Made by a program: the position numbers and the translations under genes. A stretch of DNA of 20,769 nt, from the NCBI GenBank assembly GCA_963922565.1, contig CAWUIQ010000058.1, positions 1-20,769 of the forward strand, in the 5' to 3' direction. The notes beneath the pieces were generated by a model. That model was not told the origin of the DNA. It worked only from the letters and a program-made list of their open reading frames with translations, and did not search any database. Origin of the DNA: JBCBKL01 sp963922565. Lineage in GTDB: Bacteria > Pseudomonadota > Alphaproteobacteria > Rhodobacterales > Rhodobacteraceae. Shown here piece by piece: positions 1 through 8,933 of the stretch. Position 1 is the stretch's first letter; each line of letters starts with the position of its first letter.

Positions 1-1679
1 CCCGGCGTTTCGACAGATCCATCCGCGAAACGGACTTCATCGGGACGGCATTGATGCAATGTCGCGAGATGTTCAGCCATCCGGTCGCGGATTGTGTCAC
101 ACGCGGCTTTGACCGCCATGCCGTTCAGATCGGAGCCGCTGGAAGCGGCCGTTGCCGAGGTGTTGGGCACTTTGGCTGTATCGGTCGCCGTGATCCGCAC
201 CTTGTCCATCGCCACGCCGAAACGGCTGGCCGCGACCTGCGCGACCTTCTGGAAAAGACCCTGACCCATTTCGGTACCGCCGTGGTTCAGATGGATTGAA
301 CCATCTTGATAGACATGTACCAAGGCACCGGCCTGGTTGAGATGGGTCAGCGTGAACGAAATGCCGAACTTTACCGGGGTGAACGCGATCCCTTTCTTGA
401 GGATCGGATTGACGGCATTCCAGTCCGCGATTGCCTGCCGCCGTGACTGGTAATCGCTCGATGCCACGAGCGCTGCTGTCACTTCATGCAGGATGAAGTC
501 GTCGACCGTTTGGCCATAAGGCGTCATGTTGCCGGTGTGGCGCGCATAGTAATTCCGCCGCCGCACCATCAGCGGGTCGAGGTTCAGCTCTGCCGCGATA
601 TGATCGATGATCCGCTCCATCCCCAGCATCCCTTGCGGGCCGCCAAAACCACGGAAAGCGGTCGCACTCTGAGTATTGGTTTTCAGGCGATGGCTCTCGA
701 TCCGCACATGCGGCAGGTAATACGCGTTGTCGGCATGAAGCATCGCGCGATCTGCGACAGGCAGCGACAGATCCTGCGACCAACCGCATCTGGCGTATTG
801 GCGGACATCGAGCGCCTCGATCCGTCCCTCGTCGTCGAAGCCAACGGTATAGTCTATTCGGAAGTCATGGCGCTTTCCCGTGACGGTCATGTCGTCGTCG
901 CGGTCATAGCGCATCTTGCACGGTCTGCCGGTCAGGCGTGCAGCGACGGCGCAGATCACCGCCAGCGCGTTACCCTGCGACTCTTTCCCGCCAAAGCCTC
1001 CGCCCATGCGCCGCGTTTCGACGCGGATGGAATGCATCGGCTGACCAAGCGCATCGGCGACCTTGTGCTGAATCTCTGTCGGGTGCTGGGTCGAGGAGAT
1101 GACATGCATGTCGCCGTCCTCGCCCGGGATTGCGAGGGCCGCCTGGCCTTCGAGATAGAAATGTTCCTGCCCGCCCATCTCTATCCGACCGGAAAGTTGA
1201 CGCTTGGCCTGGCCCAAGGCCGCATCCGCATCACCTCGCCCGTAGATGCGCGGCCCGTCTTCGAACCGACTTTCGACCGCAAGAGCATCATCGATCGTAA
1301 GCAGCGCCTTGGTGGCCGCCACGTCGATCGTCCCCAGCCGCGCTGCATGCCGGGCGGCAAGATGACTTTCGGCGATGACCGCGAAAACGGGTTGGCCAAT
1401 GTAGTGAACCGCATCGATCGCCAACAGCGGCTCGGGGTAGGGGGAGGGCGAGACATCGTTGGCAAAGGGCAGATCGTCTGCCGTGAGAACCAAAGTGACA
1501 CCCGGTGCATCCGCGACTTCCTTCAGATCGCACTTGACCAGTTTGCCGGCGGCCGCCGGGCTCAGCCCGAATGCAATGTGCAGGGTGTCCGCTGGCATTG
1601 GCATGTCATCGACGTAACGCGCCTGTCCGGTGACATGCAGATGCGCGGCATCATGGGGCAGGGGCTTGGACACACTCAT
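1..1679 (-). CDS. xdhB: Xanthine dehydrogenase, molybdopterin-binding large subunit (partial, 3' end outside window)
   Basis: Oxidises hypoxanthine and xanthine to urate at a molybdenum cofactor; it pairs with XdhA (next gene upstream), which carries electrons away. Translating leftward from the ATG at 1679 gives an unbroken frame of about 559 residues that runs off the window; XdhB proteins are usually near 770-780, so the C-terminal third and the late catalytic glutamate are outside. Visible signatures include GGGFGGKE (residues 226-233; E233 matches the substrate-binding Glu232 of Rhodobacter capsulatus), an Arg at 311 in DRAMLHADNAY (matches Arg310), AFRGFGGPQG at 341-350, and GGTEMGQG in the cofactor region. 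The start codon overlaps the xdhA stop (ATGA), so the two are translationally coupled. No frameshift or missing residue was seen. The family assignment rests on motifs and gene pairing. Confidence 0.95.
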   Translation of the reverse strand, partial: MSVSKPLPHDAAHLHVTGQARYVDDMPMPADTLHIAFGLSPAAAGKLVKCDLKEVADAPGVTLVLTADDLPFANDVSPSPYPEPLLAIDAVHYIGQPVFAVIAESHLAARHAARLGTIDVAATKALLTIDDALAVESRFEDGPRIYGRGDADAALGQAKRQLSGRIEMGGQEHFYLEGQAALAIPGEDGDMHVISSTQHPTEIQHKVADALGQPMHSIRVETRRMGGGFGGKESQGNALAVICAVAARLTGRPCKMRYDRDDDMTVTGKRHDFRIDYTVGFDDEGRIEALDVRQYARCGWSQDLSLPVADRAMLHADNAYYLPHVRIESHRLKTNTQSATAFRGFGGPQGMLGMERIIDHIAAELNLDPLMVRRRNYYARHTGNMTPYGQTVDDFILHEVTAALVASSDYQSRRQAIADWNAVNPILKKGIAFTPVKFGISFTLTHLNQAGALVHVYQDGSIHLNHGGTEMGQGLFQKVAQVAASRFGVAMDKVRITATDTAKVPNTSATAASSGSDLNGMAVKAACDTIRDRMAEHLATLHQCRPDEVRFADGSVETP

Positions 1680-3061
1680 GCGTCGATATCCAGAACGGTC
1701 ACGGTCTGACCGTGGCTTTCGGCAAAGGCGCGGATGAGCATGTTTTTGGCCGTCTTCATCCGATAGTCGCTGCTCGCGCGCATATCGGTGAGCGGCGTGA
1801 AGTCGTCGTCGAGCGCCTCCATACCGGCCCTGACGGTATCTTCGCCCCAGGCTTTGCCGACGATCGCTGCCTCGGCCTGGTATGCACGCTTGGGCGTGCC
1901 TGCCATCCCGCCATAGGCAAGGCGCGCCTCGATGACCTGACCGGACGCTACCTTGATCCAGAGGCAGCCGCAGACGGATGAGATATCCTGATCGAAGCGT
2001 TTGGAGAGCTTGTAGCAGTAAAGATGGTTCCCCGCCCGGGGGATCGTGATGGCCTCGATGAACTGCCCCGGCTCGCGATCCTGCCTGCCGTATTCGATAA
2101 AAAACTCTTCCACGGGAACAAGACTGCGGGTGGTGCCCTTGCGCAGGTTCAGATGCGCGCCGAGCGCGATGAGCGCCGGAGAACCATCGCCGATGGGCGA
2201 ACCGTTTGCGATATTGCCGCCGATCGTCGCTGCGTTCCGGACCTGGACAGACCCATAGCGCCGGATCAGCTCCCCGAATGCGGGGTAAAGCGGCGCAAGT
2301 GCTGCCTGCAGGTCTGCCAGGGTGGTCATCGCGCCGATCCGGATCGTCTCGCGCGACATGGTCACGCCCTTCATATCCTCAATCCCGTTCAGGAAGGCGA
2401 CGGGCCCGAGGTCACGGAATTCCTTGGTGACCCAGAGACCGACATCGGTTGCCCCGGCGATCAGGGTCGCATCCGGGTGGTCGTCATACCACTTCGCCAA
2501 CTCGGTGGTGGATTTGGGCCGAAAGGCGCTTTGATCCTTGGCGGCGGCGTCTTTCGACATCTGCTGAGCCAGCACCAGATCGGCGGTCAGGTGACCCGGC
2601 GGTGGGGTTTGTTCAATGGCGCGGGCGGCCTTGATAATCGGGGCATAACCCGTGCACCGGCACAGGTTGCCCGCAAGCTGATCGTCGTGATCTTTCTGCT
2701 TGTTCAGATGCGCGGTCGCCATGCTGACGACGAAACCGGGCGTGCAGAACCCGCATTGGCTGCCATGGTGATCGATCAGTGCTTGCTGTGCCGGATGCAG
2801 CGCTCCGTCGGGCGCTGCGATGCCCTCGACCGTCCGCACGACCTTGCCCTCAAGCTGCGGGACAAAGAGGATGCAGGCATTCAATGTCTTGGCGCCGGTA
2901 TCGTCGGTGACCATGACGGTGCAGGCGCCGCAATCGCCTTCGTTGCAGCCTTCCTTCGTGCCCCTGAGCCCGCGCTCATCGCGCAACCAATCCAGCAGCG
3001 TCATGGTTGGTGACGTGTCCGCGGTAATGCTCTCTCCGTTCAGAAGAAAGGTGGTCTGCAT
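1676..3061 (-). CDS. xdhA: Xanthine dehydrogenase small subunit (2Fe-2S and FAD domains)
   Basis: Electron-transfer subunit of bacterial xanthine dehydrogenase, 461 residues, passing electrons from the molybdenum site in XdhB through two 2Fe-2S clusters to FAD and NAD+. The N-terminal plant-type ferredoxin domain shows Cys39, Cys44, Cys47 and Cys63. The second, helical 2Fe-2S domain shows CGFC (103-106) and CRC (134-136). The FAD-binding domain starts around residue 180 (FRPKSTTELAKW, LIAGATDVGLW at 201-211) and includes VRNAATIGGNIANGSPIGD. Length fits the R. capsulatus type of separate XdhA and XdhB chains. The ATG at 3061 places the usual FLLNGE strand five residues from the start. No strong Shine-Dalgarno sequence precedes it. 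It is first in the visible operon and divergent from dnaE; a maturation factor such as XdhC would be expected beyond the left edge (inference). Confidence 0.96.
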   Translation of the reverse strand: MQTTFLLNGESITADTSPTMTLLDWLRDERGLRGTKEGCNEGDCGACTVMVTDDTGAKTLNACILFVPQLEGKVVRTVEGIAAPDGALHPAQQALIDHHGSQCGFCTPGFVVSMATAHLNKQKDHDDQLAGNLCRCTGYAPIIKAARAIEQTPPPGHLTADLVLAQQMSKDAAAKDQSAFRPKSTTELAKWYDDHPDATLIAGATDVGLWVTKEFRDLGPVAFLNGIEDMKGVTMSRETIRIGAMTTLADLQAALAPLYPAFGELIRRYGSVQVRNAATIGGNIANGSPIGDGSPALIALGAHLNLRKGTTRSLVPVEEFFIEYGRQDREPGQFIEAITIPRAGNHLYCYKLSKRFDQDISSVCGCLWIKVASGQVIEARLAYGGMAGTPKRAYQAEAAIVGKAWGEDTVRAGMEALDDDFTPLTDMRASSDYRMKTAKNMLIRAFAESHGQTVTVLDIDA

Positions 3062-3357
3062 GCATCAAGCCTGCCGCGATACCACCGCCCGTGTGTCGGC
3101 GCGACCTCGATGCGGCGTAGAGGCGGCGCGGGCTTTCATCGGACCAAAGGTTAGGCGCGGAAGTGACGGCTGCGCAAGCGGATTTCACCAGCCTAGGCGA
3201 GGCATTCTGCCACTGATGCAGTGATGTGCAGGTTCGATTGGCGCGGTCGAATTTTCTGGGTGGATTGGGCGACGGGGACCGGAGGTTGGTTCTTTGAAAG
3301 GTATCGGTATTAACGGATGCTCTTGTGGGTCCGAACGCTATCGCGGTACGAAATCAC
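3062..3357. promoter_or_regulatory. Divergent spacer between xdhA and dnaE
   Basis: About 296 bp with no convincing gene. It must hold the promoters of both divergent genes. The best dnaE promoter guess is TTGGTT (3286-3291), a 16 bp gap and TATTAA (3308-3313). This would start transcription near 3320 and leave a leader of about 40 bases before the ATG at 3358. A short perfect inverted repeat, CACTG-ATG-CAGTG, lies at 3211-3223. No URIC/PurR-like or other known operator was recognised for xdhA. The promoter calls are weak matches read by eye. Confidence 0.3.
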
Positions 3358-6300
3358 ATGAGCAGCGCCCCACGATTCATTCACCTTCGCACCCATTCCG
3401 AATACTCGCTGCTCGAAGGTGCCCTGCGCCTCAAAAAGCTTCCTGATCTGTGCCATGCGGCCGAGATGCCCGCGCTCGCCCTGACCGACACGAACAACAT
3501 GTTCGCGGCGCTCGAATTCTCGGTCACGCTCGCCGGAGCGGGCATCCAGCCAATTCTGGGGTGTCAGGTCGATCTTCAATACGTGCCGCCACGGCCGGGC
3601 GAACGGGCCAAGGACCCCGCGCCGTTGGTGCTGCTCGCGCAGTCGGAAGCGGGCTACGAGAACCTGATGAAGCTGAATTCGTGCCTTTATCTGCGCGGGG
3701 ATGGGACGCTGCCGCATGTGACGGTTGATGAATTGGCAGAACAGGCCCAAGACGTCATCTGCCTCACCGGCGGGCCGGACGGACCCGTGGGCATGCTGTT
3801 GCAGTCGGGCCAGCGGCCAGCGGCCGAGACGCTTATGCAGCGTTTGTCCGCCATCTTTGGTGACCGGCTTTATGTCGAGTTGCAGCGCCATCCCGGCGAC
3901 GGTCAACCCGAGGCCGAGCGTCTGACCGAGCGTCCGTTGGTCGAGATGGCCTATGCCTTGGACCTGCCCCTCGTCGCGACCAATGACGTCTATTTCCCCA
4001 AGGCAGAGATGTACGAGGCCCATGATGCGCTGATTTGCATCGCCGAAGGCGCCTATGTCGATCAGCAAGAGCCGCGCAGACGCCTCACATCGCAGCACTA
4101 TTTCAAAACGCAGGCAGAGATGGCGACGCTATTCGCCGACTTGCCCGAAGCGATCGAGAATACGGTGGAGATTGCGCAGCGCTGTGCCTTCATGGCGTAT
4201 CGCCGCGATCCGATCCTGCCCCGTTTTGCCGAGGATGAGGTCGAGGAACTGCGGCGGCAGGCGCAGGACGGGCTCAAGGCTCGCCTCGCCGTTATCCCGC
4301 ACGCGGTCAGCGTCGAGGAATACGAAGAACGCCTCGACTTCGAACTGGGCATCATCGAGGGGATGGGCTTTCCCGGCTACTTTCTGATCGTTGCCGACTT
4401 TATCAAATGGGCCAAGGACAAGGGGATACCCGTTGGGCCGGGCCGCGGATCTGGCGCGGGTTCGCTCGTGGCCTACGCGCTGACCATCACAAACCTCGAC
4501 CCGCTGCGCTATCAGCTTCTCTTCGAACGGTTCCTGAACCCCGAGCGGGTTTCGATGCCCGACTTCGACATCGATTTCTGCATGGACCGGCGCGAAGAGG
4601 TCATCCAGTACGTGCAGGAAAAGTACGGGCGCGACAGGGTTGGCCAGATCATCACCTTTGGCGCCCTGCTGTCCAAGGCGGCAGTTCGCGATGTCGGGCG
4701 CGTCTTGCAGATGCCCTATGGCCAAGTCGACCGCTTGTCGAAGTTGATACCGGTCGAGGGGGTCAAGCCCGTCTCAATCGAAAAGGCGCTGACCGAAGAA
4801 CCGCGCTTGCGCGAAGCCGCCCGCGAGGAGGAGGTCGTGGAACGCCTTTTGACCTACGGCCAGCAGGTCGAGGGGCTTTTGCGAAATGCATCAACGCACG
4901 CGGCAGGTGTCGTGATTGGCGATCGGTCGCTCGACGCGCTTGTCCCGCTATACCGCGACCCGCGTTCGGATATGCCTGCGACCCAATTCAACATGAAATG
5001 GGTCGAGCAGGCGGGTCTTGTTAAGTTCGACTTTCTGGGTCTGAAAACGCTCACTGTTATTCAGAATGCCGTCGATCAGATCAGGGCATCGGGTCGCGAT
5101 CTTCACATCGCTTCGGACGGGACCGAGCTCTATTCTCCGGGCGAAGGCACCCTTAACGACATCGATGCGATCCCTCTCGACGATGAAGCGAGCTACCGCC
5201 TTTACGCTTCGGGCAAGACGGTTGCCGTGTTCCAGGTGGAAAGTTCGGGCATGATCGACGCGCTGAAGCGCATGAAGCCCACTTGCATCGAAGACATCGT
5301 TGCCCTTGTCGCTCTGTACCGCCCGGGCCCGATGGAGAACATCCCGACCTATTGCGAGGTCAAGAACGGCCTGAAAGAGCGCGAACACCTGCACCCCACC
5401 ATCGATCACATTCTGGACGAGACCCAGGGCATCATCGTCTATCAGGAACAGGTGATGCAGATCGCGCAGGAGATGGCGGGATATAGTCTTGGCGGAGCTG
5501 ACCTGTTGCGCCGCGCCATGGGCAAGAAGATCCAGGAGGCGATGGACGCCGAGCGTCCGAAGTTCCTCAAGGGATCTGCCGAGAATGGCGTTGACGAACA
5601 GAAAGCGACCGAGGTCTGGAACCTTCTCGATAAGTTCGCCAACTACGGGTTCAACAAATCACACGCGGCAGCCTATGCCGTTGTGAGCTACCAGACCGCC
5701 TGGCTGAAGGCCAATCACCCGGTTGAGTTCATGTCGGGCGTGATGAATTGCGATATCCATCTGACTGACAAGCTGGCGACCTATTTCGAAGAGGTCCGCA
5801 AGGGTCTGGGCCTGCCCTATGTTCCGCCCTGCGTTAATCGTTCTGATGAAACCTTTAAGGTTGTCGATGGCGCGCTGGTCTATGCGCTTGGTGCGCTCAA
5901 AAACGTCGGTGTCGAGGCAATGAAGCTGGTCACCGAGGGGCGGGGCGACAAACCTTTTGCGACGCTTTTCGATTTCGCGCGGCGCGTTGATCTGAAGCGG
6001 GTTGGTAAGCGCCCTCTCGAAATGCTGGCGCGGTCCGGCGCGTTCGACCAACTTGACCCGAACCGCCGCCGCGTCTTTGACGCCCTTGATGCCCTTGTCG
6101 GCTATTCCGCAGCGATCCATGAACAGAAGGCATCGAACCAGGTTTCGCTGTTCGGCGAGGCCGGTGATGATCTGCCCGAGCCGCGCATCGCGCCGGTCAA
6201 CGACTGGCTGCCGGCCGAACGACTGGCCGAAGAATTCAAGGCAATCGGCTTTTATCTGTCGGGCCATCCACTGGATGACTACATGGCCCATCTTCGGAGA

Positions 6301-6876
6301 AAGCATCGAGGAGCCACAACCCCGTTCTTCACCTTCGACGAACTGACCAAGGAAATTGAAAGCACGGGGCCAAAGAACGCTAAAATTGCAGGCGTTGTTG
6401 CGGGTCTTCAGGTGCGCAAATCGGCGCGTGGGAACAGGTTTGCGTTTTGTCAGATGTCCGATACGACCGGCGCCTTTGAGGTCACGTTGTTTTCCGAAAG
6501 CCTGGAAAAGGCGCAGGACAGTCTGGAGGCCGGGGCGAAGGTGATCGTGACTGTCGAGGCGACGATGGAGGCGGATCAGCTCAAGCTGCTGGGCCGATCC
6601 GTCGCGCCCATCGATACCGTTGTTGCAGATTTGTCGGGAATGGGTCTGCGGGTATTCGTGCAGGCACCGCAGGCGATGGCTTCGATCGCGTCGGTTCTTG
6701 ATGGTGCTGCCACGGCCACCAAGGGCGCGGCCCGCGGCCCCATCACCGTATGCCTGATGGATGACAGCCTGCCCGGTGAGGTCGAGATGGATCTTGGGCA
6801 GGACTTCCCGGTCACGCCGCAAATTAAGGGGGCCATCAAGTCGCTGAATGGCGTTCTTGAGGTCGAAGACCTTTGA
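3358..6876 (+). CDS. dnaE: DNA polymerase III alpha subunit (replicative polymerase)
   Basis: Catalytic subunit of the chromosomal replicase, 1172 residues, close to the 1160 of E. coli. The N-terminal PHP domain (HLRTHSEYS from residue 9; ALTDTNNM around 41) has two metal-binding histidines replaced. The palm carries the catalytic aspartates in PDFDIDF (D402, D404) and a third in KFDFLGL (D558). The fingers follow, including YRPGPMENIPTY. An internal clamp-binding motif QVSLF lies at 928-932 (E. coli equivalent near 920-924). The OB-fold begins near residue 1010 (KIAGVVAGLQVRKSARGNRF). A GTG at 3325 would add 11 residues, but the ATG at 3358 puts the start directly before the conserved FIHLRTHSEYS strand and leaves room for a leader. 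Length and PHP/palm type argue against the error-prone DnaE2 (ImuC), and no imuA/imuB lies nearby. Confidence 0.96.
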   Translation: MSSAPRFIHLRTHSEYSLLEGALRLKKLPDLCHAAEMPALALTDTNNMFAALEFSVTLAGAGIQPILGCQVDLQYVPPRPGERAKDPAPLVLLAQSEAGYENLMKLNSCLYLRGDGTLPHVTVDELAEQAQDVICLTGGPDGPVGMLLQSGQRPAAETLMQRLSAIFGDRLYVELQRHPGDGQPEAERLTERPLVEMAYALDLPLVATNDVYFPKAEMYEAHDALICIAEGAYVDQQEPRRRLTSQHYFKTQAEMATLFADLPEAIENTVEIAQRCAFMAYRRDPILPRFAEDEVEELRRQAQDGLKARLAVIPHAVSVEEYEERLDFELGIIEGMGFPGYFLIVADFIKWAKDKGIPVGPGRGSGAGSLVAYALTITNLDPLRYQLLFERFLNPERVSMPDFDIDFCMDRREEVIQYVQEKYGRDRVGQIITFGALLSKAAVRDVGRVLQMPYGQVDRLSKLIPVEGVKPVSIEKALTEEPRLREAAREEEVVERLLTYGQQVEGLLRNASTHAAGVVIGDRSLDALVPLYRDPRSDMPATQFNMKWVEQAGLVKFDFLGLKTLTVIQNAVDQIRASGRDLHIASDGTELYSPGEGTLNDIDAIPLDDEASYRLYASGKTVAVFQVESSGMIDALKRMKPTCIEDIVALVALYRPGPMENIPTYCEVKNGLKEREHLHPTIDHILDETQGIIVYQEQVMQIAQEMAGYSLGGADLLRRAMGKKIQEAMDAERPKFLKGSAENGVDEQKATEVWNLLDKFANYGFNKSHAAAYAVVSYQTAWLKANHPVEFMSGVMNCDIHLTDKLATYFEEVRKGLGLPYVPPCVNRSDETFKVVDGALVYALGALKNVGVEAMKLVTEGRGDKPFATLFDFARRVDLKRVGKRPLEMLARSGAFDQLDPNRRRVFDALDALVGYSAAIHEQKASNQVSLFGEAGDDLPEPRIAPVNDWLPAERLAEEFKAIGFYLSGHPLDDYMAHLRRKHRGATTPFFTFDELTKEIESTGPKNAKIAGVVAGLQVRKSARGNRFAFCQMSDTTGAFEVTLFSESLEKAQDSLEAGAKVIVTVEATMEADQLKLLGRSVAPIDTVVADLSGMGLRVFVQAPQAMASIASVLDGAATATKGAARGPITVCLMDDSLPGEVEMDLGQDFPVTPQIKGAIKSLNGVLEVEDL

Positions 6877-6980
6877 GCTGCGCAGTTTACGTCAGGCAAA
6901 TCATCGGCACCAATTCGCTGGCATAGTGGACGGACGGGTTAACTGCCGCTACCGTGCGCCGACTTTGCGGGGAGTGGCGT

Positions 6981-7874
6981 TTGCATCGCTGGCTATACAG
7001 TCTGGTTCTGCTTGTGGGTTTGGCGGCCTGCGGTGATCCGTTGCGGGGGTTCGACAAGGTATCGGACCTCGAACTCGCTGACGCCGAACCCGCCCGCCAG
7101 ATTTTTCCTGATGCGTCGGAATTTGATGAAACACCGGTTCTTGCGACCGTTGAACCGCAGGCACTCGCCGCCACGCCTGCGCCACTTGCAAGCACTTCAG
7201 AGGACACCGCAATCGATCAGCCAGTTGCGACCGCGCAAGGTGAGCGGACGGGCTTCTTTGACCTTCTGAAGGGAAACAAAGCAACCGTTCAGACAGCATC
7301 ACTGCAGCCAGAAGGTGGCTTTGAAGCGGCCAACCCCGAGGCCCTTGTATCTCCGGCAAAACGCAGGGGCTTATTCGGGTCGAGCCGATCGGATCAGAGT
7401 GTCGACATCGTCGCCGGTGCTGTGCTGCCTTTTGGCGAAGTTGGTCGGGCTTGCGGAATGAAGCCCCGCGAGATGGGCGAGAAGGTTAGCCGCGAGGGCC
7501 GCTATACCATCTATGACAGTCAACCCTCTTCGACACAGCCGCGCCGTTGGTATGTCACCGGGTTCTCGGATGGCTGCGCGCGTCAGGTGACGGCTGCCTT
7601 GGCAATGTTCGGGTCGGCCAGCATGCACGAACAGCTGAGATACGGGCGGGCAAGCGAGGCCTATCCATATTCCGCGACCGACAAGGCGTACGAAGGCGTC
7701 AAATCAAAGGTCTGCCGGGTTGGCCGTCAAAAGCCTTGCGGACCGCGGATCAAACAGCTGGAACGCACAACGGTGTTCGTCACAACCTATGAGCGGTTCA
7801 CTGACAATGCCCGATGGGCGGATATCCTGCTGCATGACGGATCGGTGCTCGCATCTTCGTTCAAGGCACCCTGA
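6981..7874 (+). CDS. Putative lipoprotein of unknown function
   Basis: About 297 residues, family not recognised. The N-terminus is a short lipoprotein signal: two basic residues, a Leu/Val-rich core and the lipobox LAAC with the lipidated Cys at residue 17, followed by Gly-Asp. An Asp at +2 could favour retention at the inner membrane by the E. coli rule, which may not hold here. Residues about 20-130 are acidic, Ala/Pro/Thr-rich and probably disordered. The C-terminal part (about 140-297) looks folded, with several Cys and a conserved-looking stretch around WYVTGFSDGCARQVTAAL. The TTG at 6981 is preceded by GCGGGGAG (6967-6974) at good spacing; a GTG at 6954 would add nine residues and lacks such a site. 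It lies downstream of dnaE in the same direction and converges on slyX with a 6 bp gap. Confidence 0.75.
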   Translation: MHRWLYSLVLLVGLAACGDPLRGFDKVSDLELADAEPARQIFPDASEFDETPVLATVEPQALAATPAPLASTSEDTAIDQPVATAQGERTGFFDLLKGNKATVQTASLQPEGGFEAANPEALVSPAKRRGLFGSSRSDQSVDIVAGAVLPFGEVGRACGMKPREMGEKVSREGRYTIYDSQPSSTQPRRWYVTGFSDGCARQVTAALAMFGSASMHEQLRYGRASEAYPYSATDKAYEGVKSKVCRVGRQKPCGPRIKQLERTTVFVTTYERFTDNARWADILLHDGSVLASSFKAP

Positions 7875-7880
7875 ACCCTG

Positions 7881-8075
7881 CTAGTAATGCGGGGGTTTCT
7901 CGTCCCCGATAATCACACCGCCCATGCCTGCGGCCTCACGTTCGGCTTCGCGGTTGATCAGCTTGTCGACCAGCATGGTCAGACGCCTGATTTCCTTGTC
8001 CTGCTGCGCGATCATCTCTGACATCTCGTCGACCGTCCGTGTCAGATGCGCGATCTGTTCTTCGAGCTGTTCCAT
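7881..8075 (-). CDS. slyX: SlyX family protein
   Basis: Small protein of 64 residues. Residues 1-40 are a heptad-patterned coiled coil (MEQLEEQIAHLTRTVDEM, then EIRRLTMLVDKLINREAER), and the chain ends in PPHY, the C-terminal signature of the SlyX family. The biochemical role of SlyX is unknown; the name comes from its position beside slyD in enterobacteria, and no slyD is visible here. A GTG at 8105 in the same frame would add ten residues, but the ATG at 8075 is preceded by GGGAAAG at suitable spacing whereas the GTG has no ribosome binding site. The stop codon converges on the lipoprotein gene with only 6 bp between, so no dedicated terminator fits. Confidence 0.88.
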   Translation of the reverse strand: MEQLEEQIAHLTRTVDEMSEMIAQQDKEIRRLTMLVDKLINREAEREAAGMGGVIIGDEKPPHY

Positions 8076-8129
8076 CAGTTCTTTCCCGCTTAGGCTCCCG
8101 TTCACTGGGGCAAAGAGGGGGAGAGGTCA

Positions 8130-8933
8130 ATGAAGGTCGAGACCGAGCGCCAAAACCGAACGCTGGTCGTTCGCATCAACCGACCCGAAGCGCGATGTGC
8201 CGTTGATCCGGAAACGGCGCGGGGGCTCTTTGATGCATTCCTCGCTTTCGACGAGGATGAGGATCTGGATGTTGCAATCCTAACGGGGACGGGTGGTGGC
8301 TTTTGTGCTGGCTTTGATCTCAAAACAGCAGCGGATGGATCGGCGCTCGACTGGATCGATGCGGTTGCGATCCCCGATAACTGGACGGATCCGGTTTCCC
8401 ACCCGATGCCGGGGCCCATGGGGCCATCGCGTCTGGTGCTGTCGAAACCGGTGATCGCCGCGATTGAGGGGCATGCCGTTGCCGGTGGCATGGAGCTGGC
8501 GCTGTGGTGTGACCTGCGCGTCATGGCCGACAACGCGGTGATGGGTATCTTTTGCCGCCGCTGGGGCGTGCCGCTGATCGATGGTGGAACGGTCCGCTTG
8601 CCCATGATCGTGGGGCAGGGGCGCGCAAACGATCTTGTCCTGACCGGGCGCCCGGTTTCCGCCGACGATGCGTTCGGCATGGGGCTGGCCGATCGGGTCG
8701 TGCCTGCGGGTCAGTCATTGCAGGCTGCTCTGGCTCTCGCCAATGACCTCAGCCGCTTTCCCCAAGCCTGCATGCGCGCCGATCACCTGTCGTCCCGGAT
8801 GCCGCCCGCTGCCCTGGCGGATGCCTTAGGGCGTGAATGGGCGTCTGCCGCGATCTTTCGCGAGGAAGGCATGTCCGGCGCGTCCCGCTTTGCATCCGGT
8901 AAGGGGCGCGGGGGTGCATTCGACGACATCTGA
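8130..8933 (+). CDS. Crotonase / enoyl-CoA hydratase family protein
   Basis: Acyl-CoA-processing enzyme of the crotonase fold, 267 residues, normal length. Oxyanion-hole elements are GFCAGFDLK (57-65) and VAGGMELALWCDLR (117-130). Glu122 matches the first catalytic glutamate of enoyl-CoA hydratase (rat Glu144). At the site of the second (rat Glu164, twenty residues on) there is Cys142, in the segment GIFCRRWGVPLIDGG. This marks a widespread subfamily with the RRWGVPLIDGG signature whose substrate is mostly unproven, so simple hydratase activity should not be assumed. A strong Shine-Dalgarno (GGGGAGAGG, 8117-8125) precedes the ATG. It stands 77 bp ahead of hisS in the same direction and has no other fatty-acid gene beside it, so the context does not reveal its pathway. 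Confidence 0.9.
   Translation: MKVETERQNRTLVVRINRPEARCAVDPETARGLFDAFLAFDEDEDLDVAILTGTGGGFCAGFDLKTAADGSALDWIDAVAIPDNWTDPVSHPMPGPMGPSRLVLSKPVIAAIEGHAVAGGMELALWCDLRVMADNAVMGIFCRRWGVPLIDGGTVRLPMIVGQGRANDLVLTGRPVSADDAFGMGLADRVVPAGQSLQAALALANDLSRFPQACMRADHLSSRMPPAALADALGREWASAAIFREEGMSGASRFASGKGRGGAFDDI

Noticed and set aside
486..1709. Long plus-strand open frame of about 407 codons
   Set aside because: It lies antisense to xdhB, whose protein shows clear molybdenum hydroxylase motifs; GC-rich codon bias leaves the opposite strand open, and the product shows no recognisable domain.
2024..3013. Plus-strand open frame of about 329 codons
   Set aside because: Antisense shadow of xdhA, with no domain pattern and no ribosome binding site.
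3211..3223. CACTG-ATG-CAGTG hairpin as a regulatory element
   Set aside because: Only 5 bp arms, no nearby promoter hexamers in register and no known operator resemblance; chance is likely in a 296 bp spacer.
5659..6822. Minus-strand open frame of about 387 codons
   Set aside because: Antisense shadow of the dnaE C-terminal half, whose OB-fold and clamp motif are clear.
3358..6876. Error-prone polymerase DnaE2/ImuC
   Set aside because: Length of 1172 residues, the internal clamp motif and the DnaE1-type palm favour the replicative enzyme; no imuA or imuB is adjacent.
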